Part shown: positions 1-7,337 of the stretch, piece after piece
How the letters are laid out: the number at the start of each line of letters is the position of its first letter
Position numbering within the stretch: position 1 is the first letter of the stretch
Assembly (NCBI GenBank): GCA_015061765.1
Contig: SUVZ01000066.1
Coordinates: forward strand, 1-13,011
DNA from: Lentisphaerota bacterium
GTDB lineage: Bacteria > Verrucomicrobiota > Kiritimatiellia > RFP12 > UBA1067
Reading direction: 5' to 3'
DNA: 13,011 nt
The notes under the pieces: model-generated
The model's input: only the letters and a program-made list of their open reading frames with translations
Databases searched by the model: none
What the model was told of the DNA's origin: nothing
Position numbers and translations under genes: made by a program

Positions 1-162
1 CACACTTGTAATTATACCACTTCTTGGCTTATTTTGATGTTCCTCCGCGACAGAAAGTCATCGCAAACCTGCATGCGTCTTTTCAACATGCTCTGGGAGA
101 CTCCGTACGACTCGTTTGTCGAGAAGTCCGGCAAGGACTTCCTCGACAGACTTGGCTTCTGA
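1..162 (+). CDS. C-terminal end of an unrecognised protein (cut by window edge)
   Basis: Frame 1 is open from the first base and stops at TGA 160-162, leaving the last 53 residues of a protein whose start lies outside the window. The tail reads NMLWETPYDSFVEK and ends KDFLDRLGF. Codon choice is typical of a real gene: third positions are mostly G or C, and the residues are a plausible mix of charged and hydrophobic types. I do not recognise the family and assign no function. An antisense frame over the same bases is also open, but it runs on through the REP-like palindromes, which argues against it. The gene converges on the minus-strand operon, with the palindromes between them. Confidence 0.45.
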   Translation, partial: HTCNYTTSWLILMFLRDRKSSQTCMRLFNMLWETPYDSFVEKSGKDFLDRLGF

Positions 163-176
163 GATTCTCCCTCGCA

Positions 177-286
177 CGGGAGGGGCAACGTCCCCGTTGC
201 CCTCGATTCGCCTTCACACCGGGAGGGGCAGCGTCCCCGCTGCCCGATTCGCCGTTGCGCGGGCAACGAGGACGTTGCCCCTCCCG
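177..286. repeat. Cluster of three REP-like palindromes
   Basis: There are three 26-bp units at 177-202, 220-245 and 261-286. Each begins CGGGAGGGGC or is the reverse complement of such a unit. Unit 1 folds as GGCAACG-TCCC-CGTTGCC and unit 2 as GGCAGCG-TCCC-CGCTGCC. The A-to-G and T-to-C changes are on opposite arms, so pairing is kept. Unit 3 is an inverted copy of unit 1 with one mismatch in 26, so units 1 and 3 could also pair across unit 2. The cluster lies directly after the plus-strand stop at 162. It resembles REP/PU-type intergenic repeats. No RAYT transposase is visible here. Confidence 0.75.
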
Positions 287-290
287 TGTG

Positions 291-458
291 GCTAAATCCT
301 GCGCGAAGCTCCGAAAGCCAATTTCAAGAAACCATTGTCCCACGTCTCGCGCGTCCCACACGTCCAACTTCGCCATTGCAAGCGCGAAGCCCAATATATC
401 CACAACCTCCCGAATCGACACTTTCGCTGCCGCCGGGATTCGTATTTCTTTTGGCCAT
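291..458 (-). pseudogene. Copy A: strong SD-ATG leader running into a probable gene remnant
   Basis: On the minus strand a strong Shine-Dalgarno (AAAAAGGAGCC) sits just before ATG at 458. The ATG frame gives a 44-residue peptide starting MAKRNTNPGGSESVDSG and stopping at 324. The +1-shifted frame instead reads EIRIPAAAKVSIREVVDIL and continues protein-like to about 291, with no start of its own. Copy B (ATG at 12624) has the same layout, with MANGNTNPG in the ATG frame and EIRIPASAKTPIRE in the shifted frame. Differences between copies are better tolerated in the shifted frame, including silent GCG/GCA changes. I infer a leader plus the 5' part of a gene family, frameshifted or decayed here. 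A real 44-aa peptide (324-458) remains possible. Confidence 0.35.
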
Positions 459-492
459 ATCTGGCTCCTTTTTGGGTTTTTGTTGCATAACT

Positions 493-514
493 CCCGCAGC
501 CACCCGGCCACGGG
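493..514 (-). other. Copy A: GGGU-loop hairpin in the leader of the remnant
   Basis: The minus strand reads CCCGTGGCC-GGGT-GGCTGCGGG, a 9-bp stem with two G-U pairs and a GGGU loop. It lies about 35 nt upstream of the ATG at 458. Copy B has a hairpin with the same GGGU loop but a different stem (GCGGC/GCCGC, 12660-12673), followed by the same GGGAGTT...CAACAAAAACCC stretch. No U-tract follows, so it is not a terminator. Confidence 0.5.
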
Positions 515-525
515 AAAGTGAAATG

Positions 526-557
526 AAAAAAGCCGCCGGACCAAACGGGCCGACGGC
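526..557 (-). terminator. Intrinsic terminator T3 of a tandem set
   Basis: On the minus strand GCCGTCGG pairs with CCGGCGGC (8 bp, one G-U) around a 10-nt loop, followed by TTTTTT (526-531). Its 5' arm starts directly after the U-tract of T2. It is the last of three consecutive terminators below the sugar kinase operon. Confidence 0.75.
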
Positions 558-592
558 AAAAAAAAAAGACCCTCCGGCGCAATGCCGAAAGG
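558..592 (-). terminator. Intrinsic terminator T2 of a tandem set
   Basis: On the minus strand CCTTTCGGC pairs with GCCGGAGGG (9 bp, two G-U) around ATTGC, followed by TC and ten T residues (558-567). This is the longest U-tract of the three terminators. Copy B has no counterpart to T2 or T3. Confidence 0.8.
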
Positions 593-616
593 CTGATGAA
601 ATATATTTGAGACTAC

Positions 617-642
617 AAAAAAGCGCGCCGTTTCCGACGCGC
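617..642 (-). terminator. Intrinsic terminator T1, 3' end of structured element copy A
   Basis: On the minus strand GCGCGTCG-GAAA-CGGCGCGC is an 8-bp stem (one U-G) closed by a GNRA tetraloop and followed by TTTTTT (617-622). It is the first terminator reached by transcripts of the seven-gene operon. Copy B has the same terminator with a U-A pair in place of the U-G, so pairing is conserved while sequence changes. Confidence 0.85.
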
Positions 643-746
643 AAAAGTCTATGTTTTATGTGTTTCGTCTCTACCAAACGCGGCATGGCCTAACCGCGCA
701 TACACCGACAAACAGACACTCTTATGGAGTGAAATCACCCCATACT
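617..746 (-). ncRNA. Candidate structured RNA element, copy A
   Basis: This is a roughly 130-nt minus-strand element ending in terminator T1. Its 86-nt core (661-746) matches 12738-12823 at 82 of 86 positions. Two hairpins are visible: H1 at 723-744 (TATGGGGTG-ATTT-CACTCCATA, one G-U) and H2 at 679-698 (CGCGG, 10-nt loop, CCGCG). The four differences between copies fall in loops or linkers, or swap a G-C pair for a G-U pair. The element begins about 65 nt after the sugar kinase stop, so it could be a 3' UTR module of the operon mRNA or an independent small RNA. I see no convincing promoter of its own. I do not recognise it as a known RNA family. Plus-strand frames across it are also open, but this follows from the near-identity of the copies rather than showing coding. 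Confidence 0.5.
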
Positions 747-811
747 TTTTCAGAAATCAACCCGAAACCCACCGCAATTTACACTCCGCAAGGGTCTTGT
801 TCCGCAGAATC

Positions 812-1642
812 TTATAAATTCTCTGGAATGGCACCCGAACGGGCTGCAACGCGTCCTGCAAGACGATTCCCCACTTCTGCGGCAGATTCGAGACTTTCTC
901 CGCGCAGAACCGATGCCAGAAATGCAGCCGAGAAGGAATCTCCTGCTCCTACGGTATCAACTACGGGTTCATCGGTGAAGGCCGGGCTGTCAAACCGTTC
1001 CCCTTTGCGCGAAACGATCCTGCATCCAAGCGCACCTCGCGTTTCCACGATTATCTTCAGTCGCGGGAAACGGGCAAGAAGTTCATCGGGAACGAATCCC
1101 AGACGGTCCATTTCCTCGTCATTGACCTTGAGGATATCAGCATTCGCCAATCCCTTCTCGACAATCTCCGCGCTCCAGAAATCTTGACGCAAATTGACAT
1201 CGAAAAACACAAGCGACGATTCGAATCTCTGCAGAAGTTCCTGAAGTGTCGCGGCGGATACCGGGCAGCGCTGCGACAGCGTTCCGAAATAGAAGGCGCG
1301 AGGAGTCGAGGGAAGCCGTTCCGGCAGAGTTATTTCATCCCATGCAACCGGTTGCACGATCTCATAGGAAGGAATTCCGTTTTGAAGCGTAACATTGACC
1401 GTACCGGTAGGCAGAACAGGATGCGCCGCAACCTGCAACACGTCAACGCCAAATCCGGTTGCCGCCTTTAACGCATCACGTCCAAGCCCGTCATTGCCCA
1501 CCGCCGAAACAACTCCGGTTTTCAGGCCGCATCTTGCCGCATGTGCGGCAAAATTGAATGGAGCCCCACCGATATGCGGAATGCCATCAATGACATCCCA
1601 CAAAATCTCCCCGAACGATATGACGTCAAAATTTCTCTTCAC
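812..1642 (-). CDS. PfkB-family sugar kinase (fructokinase or 2-keto-3-deoxygluconate kinase-like)
   Basis: This 276-residue cytoplasmic kinase of the ribokinase/PfkB fold transfers phosphate from ATP to a sugar or keto-deoxy sugar. The N-terminal substrate signature GGAPFN is at residues 25-30. The C-terminal signature DTVGAGDSF is at 229-237, with D235 the expected catalytic base and the GAGD forming the anion hole. Opening residues ISFGEILWDVI resemble bacterial fructokinases, but sequence alone does not separate fructose from 2-keto-3-deoxygluconate as substrate. The aldolase in the same operon favours a keto-deoxy acid (inference). The start is GTG at 1642, in a GTGA overlap with the stop of the gene above it, with GGTGAGG as ribosome binding site 7 nt upstream. 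It is slightly short for the family (usually about 300). It is the last gene of the operon, followed by structured element copy A. Confidence 0.88.
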   Translation of the reverse strand: MKRNFDVISFGEILWDVIDGIPHIGGAPFNFAAHAARCGLKTGVVSAVGNDGLGRDALKAATGFGVDVLQVAAHPVLPTGTVNVTLQNGIPSYEIVQPVAWDEITLPERLPSTPRAFYFGTLSQRCPVSAATLQELLQRFESSLVFFDVNLRQDFWSAEIVEKGLANADILKVNDEEMDRLGFVPDELLARFPRLKIIVETRGALGCRIVSRKGERFDSPAFTDEPVVDTVGAGDSFSAAFLASVLRGESLESAAEVGNRLAGRVAARSGAIPENL

Positions 1643-4116
1643 TTTTCATCCTCACCAATGACAACAAGCCCTTTGCCTTTCCCGTAACGAGTGCCATCAC
1701 GGTCGAAAAGAACCGTTATGTCGCGCCCATGATACCGCACGCCATCGATGCACCACCAATCCCATTCTTTCGGCGCGAGCGGTTTTACGCACAGCTTTCC
1801 GTCCTCCTGCGGCACGATTCCGCAAAGCCCCGCAATCACAAGATCGCAGAACGTGGAATGGTTGTAGTCCTTGCCGCGTTCCCTGTAGAGCATTTTCTTG
1901 ATTCCCAGCCTATCCTGTTCAATCATGATGCGCCTTGCCTGCCACTCGCCGGTAAACGGATGGAGGTTCTCGTCTATCCACGGCACCTTGCGTCCATCTG
2001 GATGCACAAGCGTCTGCTGGGCGGCATATTGATGGAGCAGTTTTGCGAAGTCGCCGGAATCCACCGGAAGCGAGGCGGCATCCGGCCCCTGCAACGCTTC
2101 ATACAGGGCCGTAAGCGCAATTGAAGTCGCATACGGCCAGCTTGGTCCGTTCCAAAGGCATTCATGCTTCTTGAAGTCCGGATCGACGGTGAATCCAGGC
2201 GTATCTCTCGTCGGAAACGTAAGACCGACGGGAGCAAAAAAACCCTTGTCCGACATCAAAGGCTCCCATGCCGCCGCATATTCCCTGCCGAGAGGCATGG
2301 CGAAATAGAACGGTGCGTATCCATGGAGTTCACAGACGGAACTGTGCACGCCATTGGTATCGGATGCTGTGAAAAAGCGCTTCCCCTCGTGCCAAAGAGA
2401 TTCCTTTATCCTACGCTCAAGCGCATCGGCCTTGGCGGCGAAACGCTTGGCGAGCGCGACATCCCCTTTGCGCGCCGCAATGCACGATATCGCCGTTGCC
2501 TCGGCCCACATGGCGGAATTGACCATCGGCCGTGCGCCATCGGGAGAAAGCGCATGTTCGGTCCCTTCACGGTCACCGGTCTGGTGGAACAGTCCCTGTC
2601 CGGAGACATATCCCGTATAAAATCCCCTGCGCGAAGTCCATCCCTTCTCCCAAGCCTCGTAGTTTTTGACAAAATCGCCGAGAAGTTTTTCGCAGAGCGC
2701 GAAATTCCCCGTTACCTTTGCGCGCTCAAGAGCACCCCACGCCGGCCAGCATGTATAGGAGCGAGGCCCGTTGACAATGCCTTTCGTCACCATGAACCGC
2801 GTGTAGTCGTCAAGGAACTCCGGCTTGCGTATCCAACGCCCCTCGCGCATCTGGTGCCCGAGCGGACACGCGATCGTGTTTTCGGGACCCGACCAACCCA
2901 CTTTCGGAAGAAACTCCGTCACTACCCATTTCCCCGAAGCCGTCCGGCGAAGATGCTTGCGGTACGTCCACCAGCGGAAGTAGTACGTACGTTCGATATC
3001 CTCGTCCGGGCATTCGAAAAGAGGGATGTGCCTGCCGATCGTCCATCTGGCCGTACGGTTGCTGTATGCATTGCCGTACAGTTCCTCGTCATCGAAGTCG
3101 AACCTGTCGAAACGCCGCCGCACTAGCTCTTCCTTGAGCACACGGTTGTGAGGCATCTCAATCGGCCCCAGATCGAGCCCCGCGTGCTCCACCATCCCGA
3201 TGTATTCTCGCGTCGACGTACGCCCGTTGTACCACAAAAGCCAACGGTTCTCCTTTTCATCCATCACGACCGAAGGCTTGTAGACGGCATCGGCATCCCA
3301 GCTCCCCGCCGTCGGCTTCACGATGGGATTCGAGCGGAGCCTTTTCCACTGCGTGATGCCGTCCGGAGAAATGGCGCATCCTATATGCGCCGTATCCACA
3401 TTGGAATAGCCGATATAGAACATGGCCCATCTGCCATCCGGCAAGGGATGGACTTCGCAACCGCCGACGCGGTCGCCCTCCCAGGATTTCTTCCGTCCTT
3501 TCTGAAGTATCGGATTGATAGGCGACTTCTCCCACTTGATGCCATCCCGGGATTCCGCATAGCAGATCACGTTCGGCTCAAAAGTTTCACCGGCGGCGTA
3601 CCACATGCGCCAGACTCCGCGTTTCTCATCCCATCGGACGTACGGATTCATCACGGAATAACCTTCATGAGGACGCTCAGGAATCATCACAGGCATACGC
3701 GACACGCGAACGAATTTTACGCCATCCTCCGAAGTGGCGTACCCGATTCTGGAATATCCGTCGGCCTGGCCGGTATACCACATGTGAAAGACGCCGTCCT
3801 TGAACCATACGGAAGCGCGGTTCACGTGATTTTCCCACCCACTTGTCTCATCCGCTTCAAGACAGATTGAGGGATCGGACCATTTCACGCCGTCTTCGCT
3901 GCGGGCAAGAGCTATGGCGTTCCTGGAACGCCACGAAAAATAGTTGTTGTACTTCGCACCTCCCCACGGCACAACATTCAGATCGAAACACGTACCAAGC
4001 TCTGGCGACCCCATCACCGGATTCGACGGATGCTTGGTCCATTGGGTTGCAAAAGCCGTCATGCAAAGAGACGCCGAAACAAACGCAACCTGCAATTTCC
4101 CTGTAAAACCTCTCAT
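1639..4116 (-). CDS. Secreted two-domain glycosidase: beta-propeller (GH43/GH130-like) fused to (alpha/alpha)6 GH63/GH37-like domain
   Basis: An 825-residue exported protein. Residues 1-24 look like a signal peptide (MRGFTGKLQVAF...MTAFA). Residues 25-320 carry repeated propeller-blade motifs typical of the five-bladed GH43/GH32/GH130 fold: SEDGVKWS, MWYTG, MWYAAGE, SRDGIKWEKS, MFYIGYS, LLWYNGR. From about 365 to 770 the sequence resembles the (alpha/alpha)6 toroid of MGH1-like/GH63/trehalase-type enzymes: TCWPAWGALERAK, SAMWAEATAISCIAARKGD, ECLWNGPSWPYATS (652-665), KDYNHSTFCDLVIAG (749-763). A beta-rich tail (KPLAPKEWDWWCIDGV) follows. The start at 4116 is preceded by GAAAGGA 6 nt upstream; a longer frame to 4152 lacks this and would bury the signal peptide. 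The gap to the GH31 stop is 46 bp, and the 3' end overlaps the kinase. The substrate cannot be read from sequence, and it is unknown whether both domains are catalytic. Confidence 0.75.
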   Translation of the reverse strand: MRGFTGKLQVAFVSASLCMTAFATQWTKHPSNPVMGSPELGTCFDLNVVPWGGAKYNNYFSWRSRNAIALARSEDGVKWSDPSICLEADETSGWENHVNRASVWFKDGVFHMWYTGQADGYSRIGYATSEDGVKFVRVSRMPVMIPERPHEGYSVMNPYVRWDEKRGVWRMWYAAGETFEPNVICYAESRDGIKWEKSPINPILQKGRKKSWEGDRVGGCEVHPLPDGRWAMFYIGYSNVDTAHIGCAISPDGITQWKRLRSNPIVKPTAGSWDADAVYKPSVVMDEKENRWLLWYNGRTSTREYIGMVEHAGLDLGPIEMPHNRVLKEELVRRRFDRFDFDDEELYGNAYSNRTARWTIGRHIPLFECPDEDIERTYYFRWWTYRKHLRRTASGKWVVTEFLPKVGWSGPENTIACPLGHQMREGRWIRKPEFLDDYTRFMVTKGIVNGPRSYTCWPAWGALERAKVTGNFALCEKLLGDFVKNYEAWEKGWTSRRGFYTGYVSGQGLFHQTGDREGTEHALSPDGARPMVNSAMWAEATAISCIAARKGDVALAKRFAAKADALERRIKESLWHEGKRFFTASDTNGVHSSVCELHGYAPFYFAMPLGREYAAAWEPLMSDKGFFAPVGLTFPTRDTPGFTVDPDFKKHECLWNGPSWPYATSIALTALYEALQGPDAASLPVDSGDFAKLLHQYAAQQTLVHPDGRKVPWIDENLHPFTGEWQARRIMIEQDRLGIKKMLYRERGKDYNHSTFCDLVIAGLCGIVPQEDGKLCVKPLAPKEWDWWCIDGVRYHGRDITVLFDRDGTRYGKGKGLVVIGEDEK

Positions 4117-4162
4117 ACAATTCCTTTCGTAAAACATGCGGCTTTGCGCCATTTTCCGTCAA

Positions 4163-5782
4163 TCAACGCACAATCTCGAAATACGGAAGACGTTCAAGAG
4201 GCGTCTTCACGACGATCTTGCGCGGACCTTCCACATACGATCCGTCATCGGCTTTCCATTTTCCTGGCGGAATGAGAACGGAACGCTCCGCCGCACCCTT
4301 CTCCATCTGCGGAGCGACCATGAGGAACGCCCCCATCATGAACTGATCCGTCACCGCCGCATAGCCGTTCCCGGGGAACTCGTACTCAAGGTTGCGGATC
4401 ATCGGCTCGCCCGTCCTTCCGCACTCCTTTGCAAGCTCGACGAATTTCACGGCGAACTTCTCTTGGCGCATCTTCACGAGATTTCGCACGATCTGCTGCT
4501 TTTCCGCCTCAAGCACACGCCATGGGGACGCGGAGAACTGCATCATTCCGCACAGCGCATGCACCTGCGCCGAACGGACGAAAAGCTCCGGATCGAACGG
4601 TGCGCCCGGAACGAACGTACGCCATTCGCCGCCGCCAATCATATCGGGACAGATGAAGGAATGTCCGAGCAGACCTCCGGCAATCATCGACGGAATTAGG
4701 GCGCGAACTTCATCCCAGCGGTGTTTCTTGTCGTGCAGACGCTGAACGATCGGCTGGCCGCCGTTCTTCCATGCGTGACGGTATTCGCACACCGGATACT
4801 GTAGCGCGTAGGCGAGATATCCGTTGGCCTGATCGCCCGAAGGGATGTCCTCATGAGATTTCAACCCCTGCGTATAGTAGTGGAGGGATCCGCCGTCAAG
4901 CTTGAAGCCTTCGACGCCATATGTCTTCACAAGACGGTCAAGCTGGGCTTTGAACCAGCGGCGACCATTGGGATGTGTGAAGTCAAGAAGAGCCGACTTG
5001 CCATTCCACCACTTCACCGGAGCGGGATCCTTGCCGTCAAGAGTGAGGAAACCGCCAGTCGGCTGTTTCTCAACCTTGAACGGATCCTGTCCGTCGCACA
5101 TTGTACGATAGGGCTGCGAGTCCATGCTCACCCACGGACACATCCAAAGGACGATCTTGAACCCCATTGCCCTGAGTTTGTCGCACATACCCTTCGGATC
5201 AGGGAAACGACGCGGCTCAAATTCCCATACGCCGTAGTTCGTCTGCCAGGTATCGTCGATCATGAACACCCCAGGCGGCATTCCGTTGTCGAGCATGGAT
5301 TGCGCATAGGCGAGGATGTCTTTTTCGTTCTGGTTGTATGTGAGCTCAATCCATGTGTTGTACTGCGGTGCGCTGATGAATGTCAGGTCCGGAGTCTTTC
5401 CGCTCGGCGGAAAATGCCGCTTGGATGCATCACGGAAAGCCTCGCGCAAAGTCGTACCGGAAGATGTCACTTCGATCGGGACGCCCTCGGGCGATGTCAC
5501 CTTGATCACACCGCCTTTGAAGTCAAAGCGACACTGACGGTCGCACCATATCAGACGCCCGCGATCCGAAAGAAGCAACGAGGCGTACTGATTGTAGAAA
5601 CCGTTCTTCATCAAATCGATGGTCAGGTCGGTCCTGTCGGTAAACGGCATCTTGGGTCCGAAATAGTTTGCCACGCCCCACCAGTTCTCGCCTTCGGCCA
5701 TCTTGACCAAACGCACATCCGCCACCGCTGTTGCGGCGACTGCCGTAAACGCAATCACCGCCGCTTTCCTGAACACTTTCAT
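4163..5782 (-). CDS. Secreted glycoside hydrolase family 31, MYORG/alpha-galactosidase-like
   Basis: A 539-residue exported GH31 retaining alpha-glycosidase. Residues 1-21 form a signal peptide (MKVFRKAAVIAFTAVAATAVA). Beta-sandwich sequence precedes a (beta/alpha)8 barrel from about residue 140. The barrel shows APQYNTWIEL (138-147), the substrate-binding strand FMIDDTWQ (173-180), FKIVLWMCPWV, the nucleophile strand EGFKLDGGS with D296, and the acid/base region CPDMIGGGEW with D380. The KxDGG nucleophile context and the YNQN and IDDTWQ strands resemble the branch containing animal MYORG, for which alpha-galactosidase activity is established, more than classical alpha-glucosidases with WxDMNE. 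Activity on alpha-galactosides is therefore an inference. The start at 5782 is in an ATGA overlap with the gene above and has AAAGGA upstream. A longer frame reaches 5917 but lies inside the preceding gene. Confidence 0.88.
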   Translation of the reverse strand: MKVFRKAAVIAFTAVAATAVADVRLVKMAEGENWWGVANYFGPKMPFTDRTDLTIDLMKNGFYNQYASLLLSDRGRLIWCDRQCRFDFKGGVIKVTSPEGVPIEVTSSGTTLREAFRDASKRHFPPSGKTPDLTFISAPQYNTWIELTYNQNEKDILAYAQSMLDNGMPPGVFMIDDTWQTNYGVWEFEPRRFPDPKGMCDKLRAMGFKIVLWMCPWVSMDSQPYRTMCDGQDPFKVEKQPTGGFLTLDGKDPAPVKWWNGKSALLDFTHPNGRRWFKAQLDRLVKTYGVEGFKLDGGSLHYYTQGLKSHEDIPSGDQANGYLAYALQYPVCEYRHAWKNGGQPIVQRLHDKKHRWDEVRALIPSMIAGGLLGHSFICPDMIGGGEWRTFVPGAPFDPELFVRSAQVHALCGMMQFSASPWRVLEAEKQQIVRNLVKMRQEKFAVKFVELAKECGRTGEPMIRNLEYEFPGNGYAAVTDQFMMGAFLMVAPQMEKGAAERSVLIPPGKWKADDGSYVEGPRKIVVKTPLERLPYFEIVR

Positions 5783-7320
5783 CGCCCTTTTCCTTTCGCC
5801 GGGGTTTTCCGTATCTCGCACCATGTGATGTTGCGGATTGGCAGAGTGCGCCCAATGCGGACCGAATTCATTCCGGTGCGCAACGCATCGGCGGGAAACT
5901 CCCATTCGAACGCACACGCAGTCTCCTTCTTGCGCTTCAAAACGGTACCACGGAATCCGGCAGCGTCGATCTTCCGTGCCGCACCGTTTGGACGGACGCC
6001 ATTAAGCGTCACAATCTCCGGCGGGAACCCCTTCTCGTCAAAAGCGACAGCCACCGCCACACGTTCTCCATCACGAGGCTTTACCGCATTGATCTCCACG
6101 AAACGGTCCCACTTTGTGGTCTGCGGCAGCTGCGCCTTGTTCGGGTAACCCCTCGGAATGGAATAGTCCAGAAACTCTGGCAAGGTCGCCCGCGGGAAGG
6201 ACACGATTTTCGACGTCGCAAAATCACCACGATAGAGCGGTATTCGCATATCATCCGCAAAATACGGCGCGTTGAACACATAGAATCCCTCGGCTCCAGC
6301 TTCGCGCATCAACTCTATCCATCCTGCGAACCTTGCAAGATTTATGCTCCGGGATTGTCCCGGCGCGCATCCGACGCATATGTCAACGCCAGGATATATC
6401 TTCACCGAAGGAGCGACAGTCCCTATTTGGCGCTTCCACTCCCCGTACGGCAACGCGTAGTTTGCAGCATGATAGAAGTTGCACGGTACCACCACATCCA
6501 CAAGACCTTCCTTCGCCCATGTCATGAAATCAGTGCCCAGCCCGATCGCCGCCTCAGGTTCGGCGGCGATCCGTACCGCTATGCGCACCTGATGTCCAAG
6601 GCGCTTCTCCGCGCGATTTGCCGCCGCGCGAGTCTTTCTCATGATCTCCGTGAGGTGGATGGAATTTTCCATTTCGGTTCCAGGCTCGAAGTAGAACGGA
6701 AAACGCGTCCAATCGAGCTCGATGCCGTCCATGTCGTAACGGGCGAGAAGTTCGCCTATCATCGAAAATGTGTAGTCGCGCACCTCTTTAAGGGAAAAGT
6801 CCAACCCCTGCCGCTCGGAATCCCTGGTCAATCCGCGGTCGATGTGCAGTTCCGGACGCTTCTTCCAGAAAGACGTTATCCGGAAATAGTTTGTGATGCT
6901 CCAGAAATGCAGGTCATTCATGCGGACCGACAACCAGAAGTTTTTCCCCTTGCCCCGCACACGCTTCGACCAGACCTTGTACGGATCGATCCCCCTGTCG
7001 CGCAGAAGTTTGCAGTTTCCAGCCCATTCGTTGTCGATGCGGCCATTATTGTCGCACGGCTCGTCGATTCCGCACCAGATCGGCTCCCACGCTTTCGAAT
7101 CGAAGCTAGCACGCTGTCCGCACGGACAGAACACGTAGTCCGTAACGCCACCTTCCTTCAGCACATCGTCCACGCGCTTGAGAAGGCCTTCCTCCGTCAT
7201 CGATTCAGGCGGCCCGTAGAAGAACTTGTCGTTGTCCACATTTATGAACACCGAAGCCTGCCCGGCAGCCATGGCGGCGATGCCGGACATTGCAAAGACC
7301 ATAAACAGCAAATTGCGCAT
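5779..7320 (-). CDS. Secreted TIM-barrel glycosidase-like protein (family uncertain)
   Basis: A 513-residue exported protein. The N-terminus MRNLLFMVFAMSGIAAMAAG is a signal peptide. Residues 22-370 look like a (beta/alpha)8 barrel of the glycosyl-hydrolase-like groups related to GHL10 and similar families. Its strand motifs are VTDYVFCPCGQ (59-69), NFWLSVRMND (127-136), MDGIELDWTRFPF (197-209), VDVVVPCNFY (274-283), VKIYPGVDICV and GAEGFYVFNAPYF. E201 and D203 in the GIELDW strand are the best acidic candidates for catalysis. Residues 400-505 are beta-rich and probably an accessory sandwich. The ATG at 7320 is preferred over an in-frame TTG at 7326. The start follows the stop of the beta-helix gene by 17 bp, and the 3' end overlaps the GH31 start by 4 bp. 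Its place between two other exported glycan proteins supports a role in glycan breakdown. I cannot name the substrate. Confidence 0.65.
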   Translation of the reverse strand: MRNLLFMVFAMSGIAAMAAGQASVFINVDNDKFFYGPPESMTEEGLLKRVDDVLKEGGVTDYVFCPCGQRASFDSKAWEPIWCGIDEPCDNNGRIDNEWAGNCKLLRDRGIDPYKVWSKRVRGKGKNFWLSVRMNDLHFWSITNYFRITSFWKKRPELHIDRGLTRDSERQGLDFSLKEVRDYTFSMIGELLARYDMDGIELDWTRFPFYFEPGTEMENSIHLTEIMRKTRAAANRAEKRLGHQVRIAVRIAAEPEAAIGLGTDFMTWAKEGLVDVVVPCNFYHAANYALPYGEWKRQIGTVAPSVKIYPGVDICVGCAPGQSRSINLARFAGWIELMREAGAEGFYVFNAPYFADDMRIPLYRGDFATSKIVSFPRATLPEFLDYSIPRGYPNKAQLPQTTKWDRFVEINAVKPRDGERVAVAVAFDEKGFPPEIVTLNGVRPNGAARKIDAAGFRGTVLKRKKETACAFEWEFPADALRTGMNSVRIGRTLPIRNITWCEIRKTPAKGKGR

Positions 7321-7337
7321 TGTCAATATCCCATCTA

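Noticed and set aside
83..559. Long minus-strand open frame through the terminators and REP units
   Set aside because: It crosses three hairpins and the palindromes, which translate to repetitive arginine- and glycine-rich sequence. Only the internal EIRIPA segment is protein-like, and that is kept as a remnant.
679..746. GCCTAAC within the repeated element as an integron attC site
   Set aside because: The RYYYAAC-type core is present, but no matching GTTRRRY core lies at the right distance on either strand, and no integrase is visible.
651..1187. Plus-strand open frame over the structured element and kinase gene (and the similar one at 12737-12952)
   Set aside because: It lies antisense to the kinase. 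The shared protein sequence simply reflects the near-identical 86 bases, and the base changes fit RNA pairing better than codon constraint.
2164..3126. Long plus-strand frames opposite the glycosidase genes (also 4853-6148, 6355-7422)
   Set aside because: These are shadow frames of high-GC minus-strand genes. Their arginine-, proline- and histidine-rich sequence has no recognisable domain or ribosome binding site.
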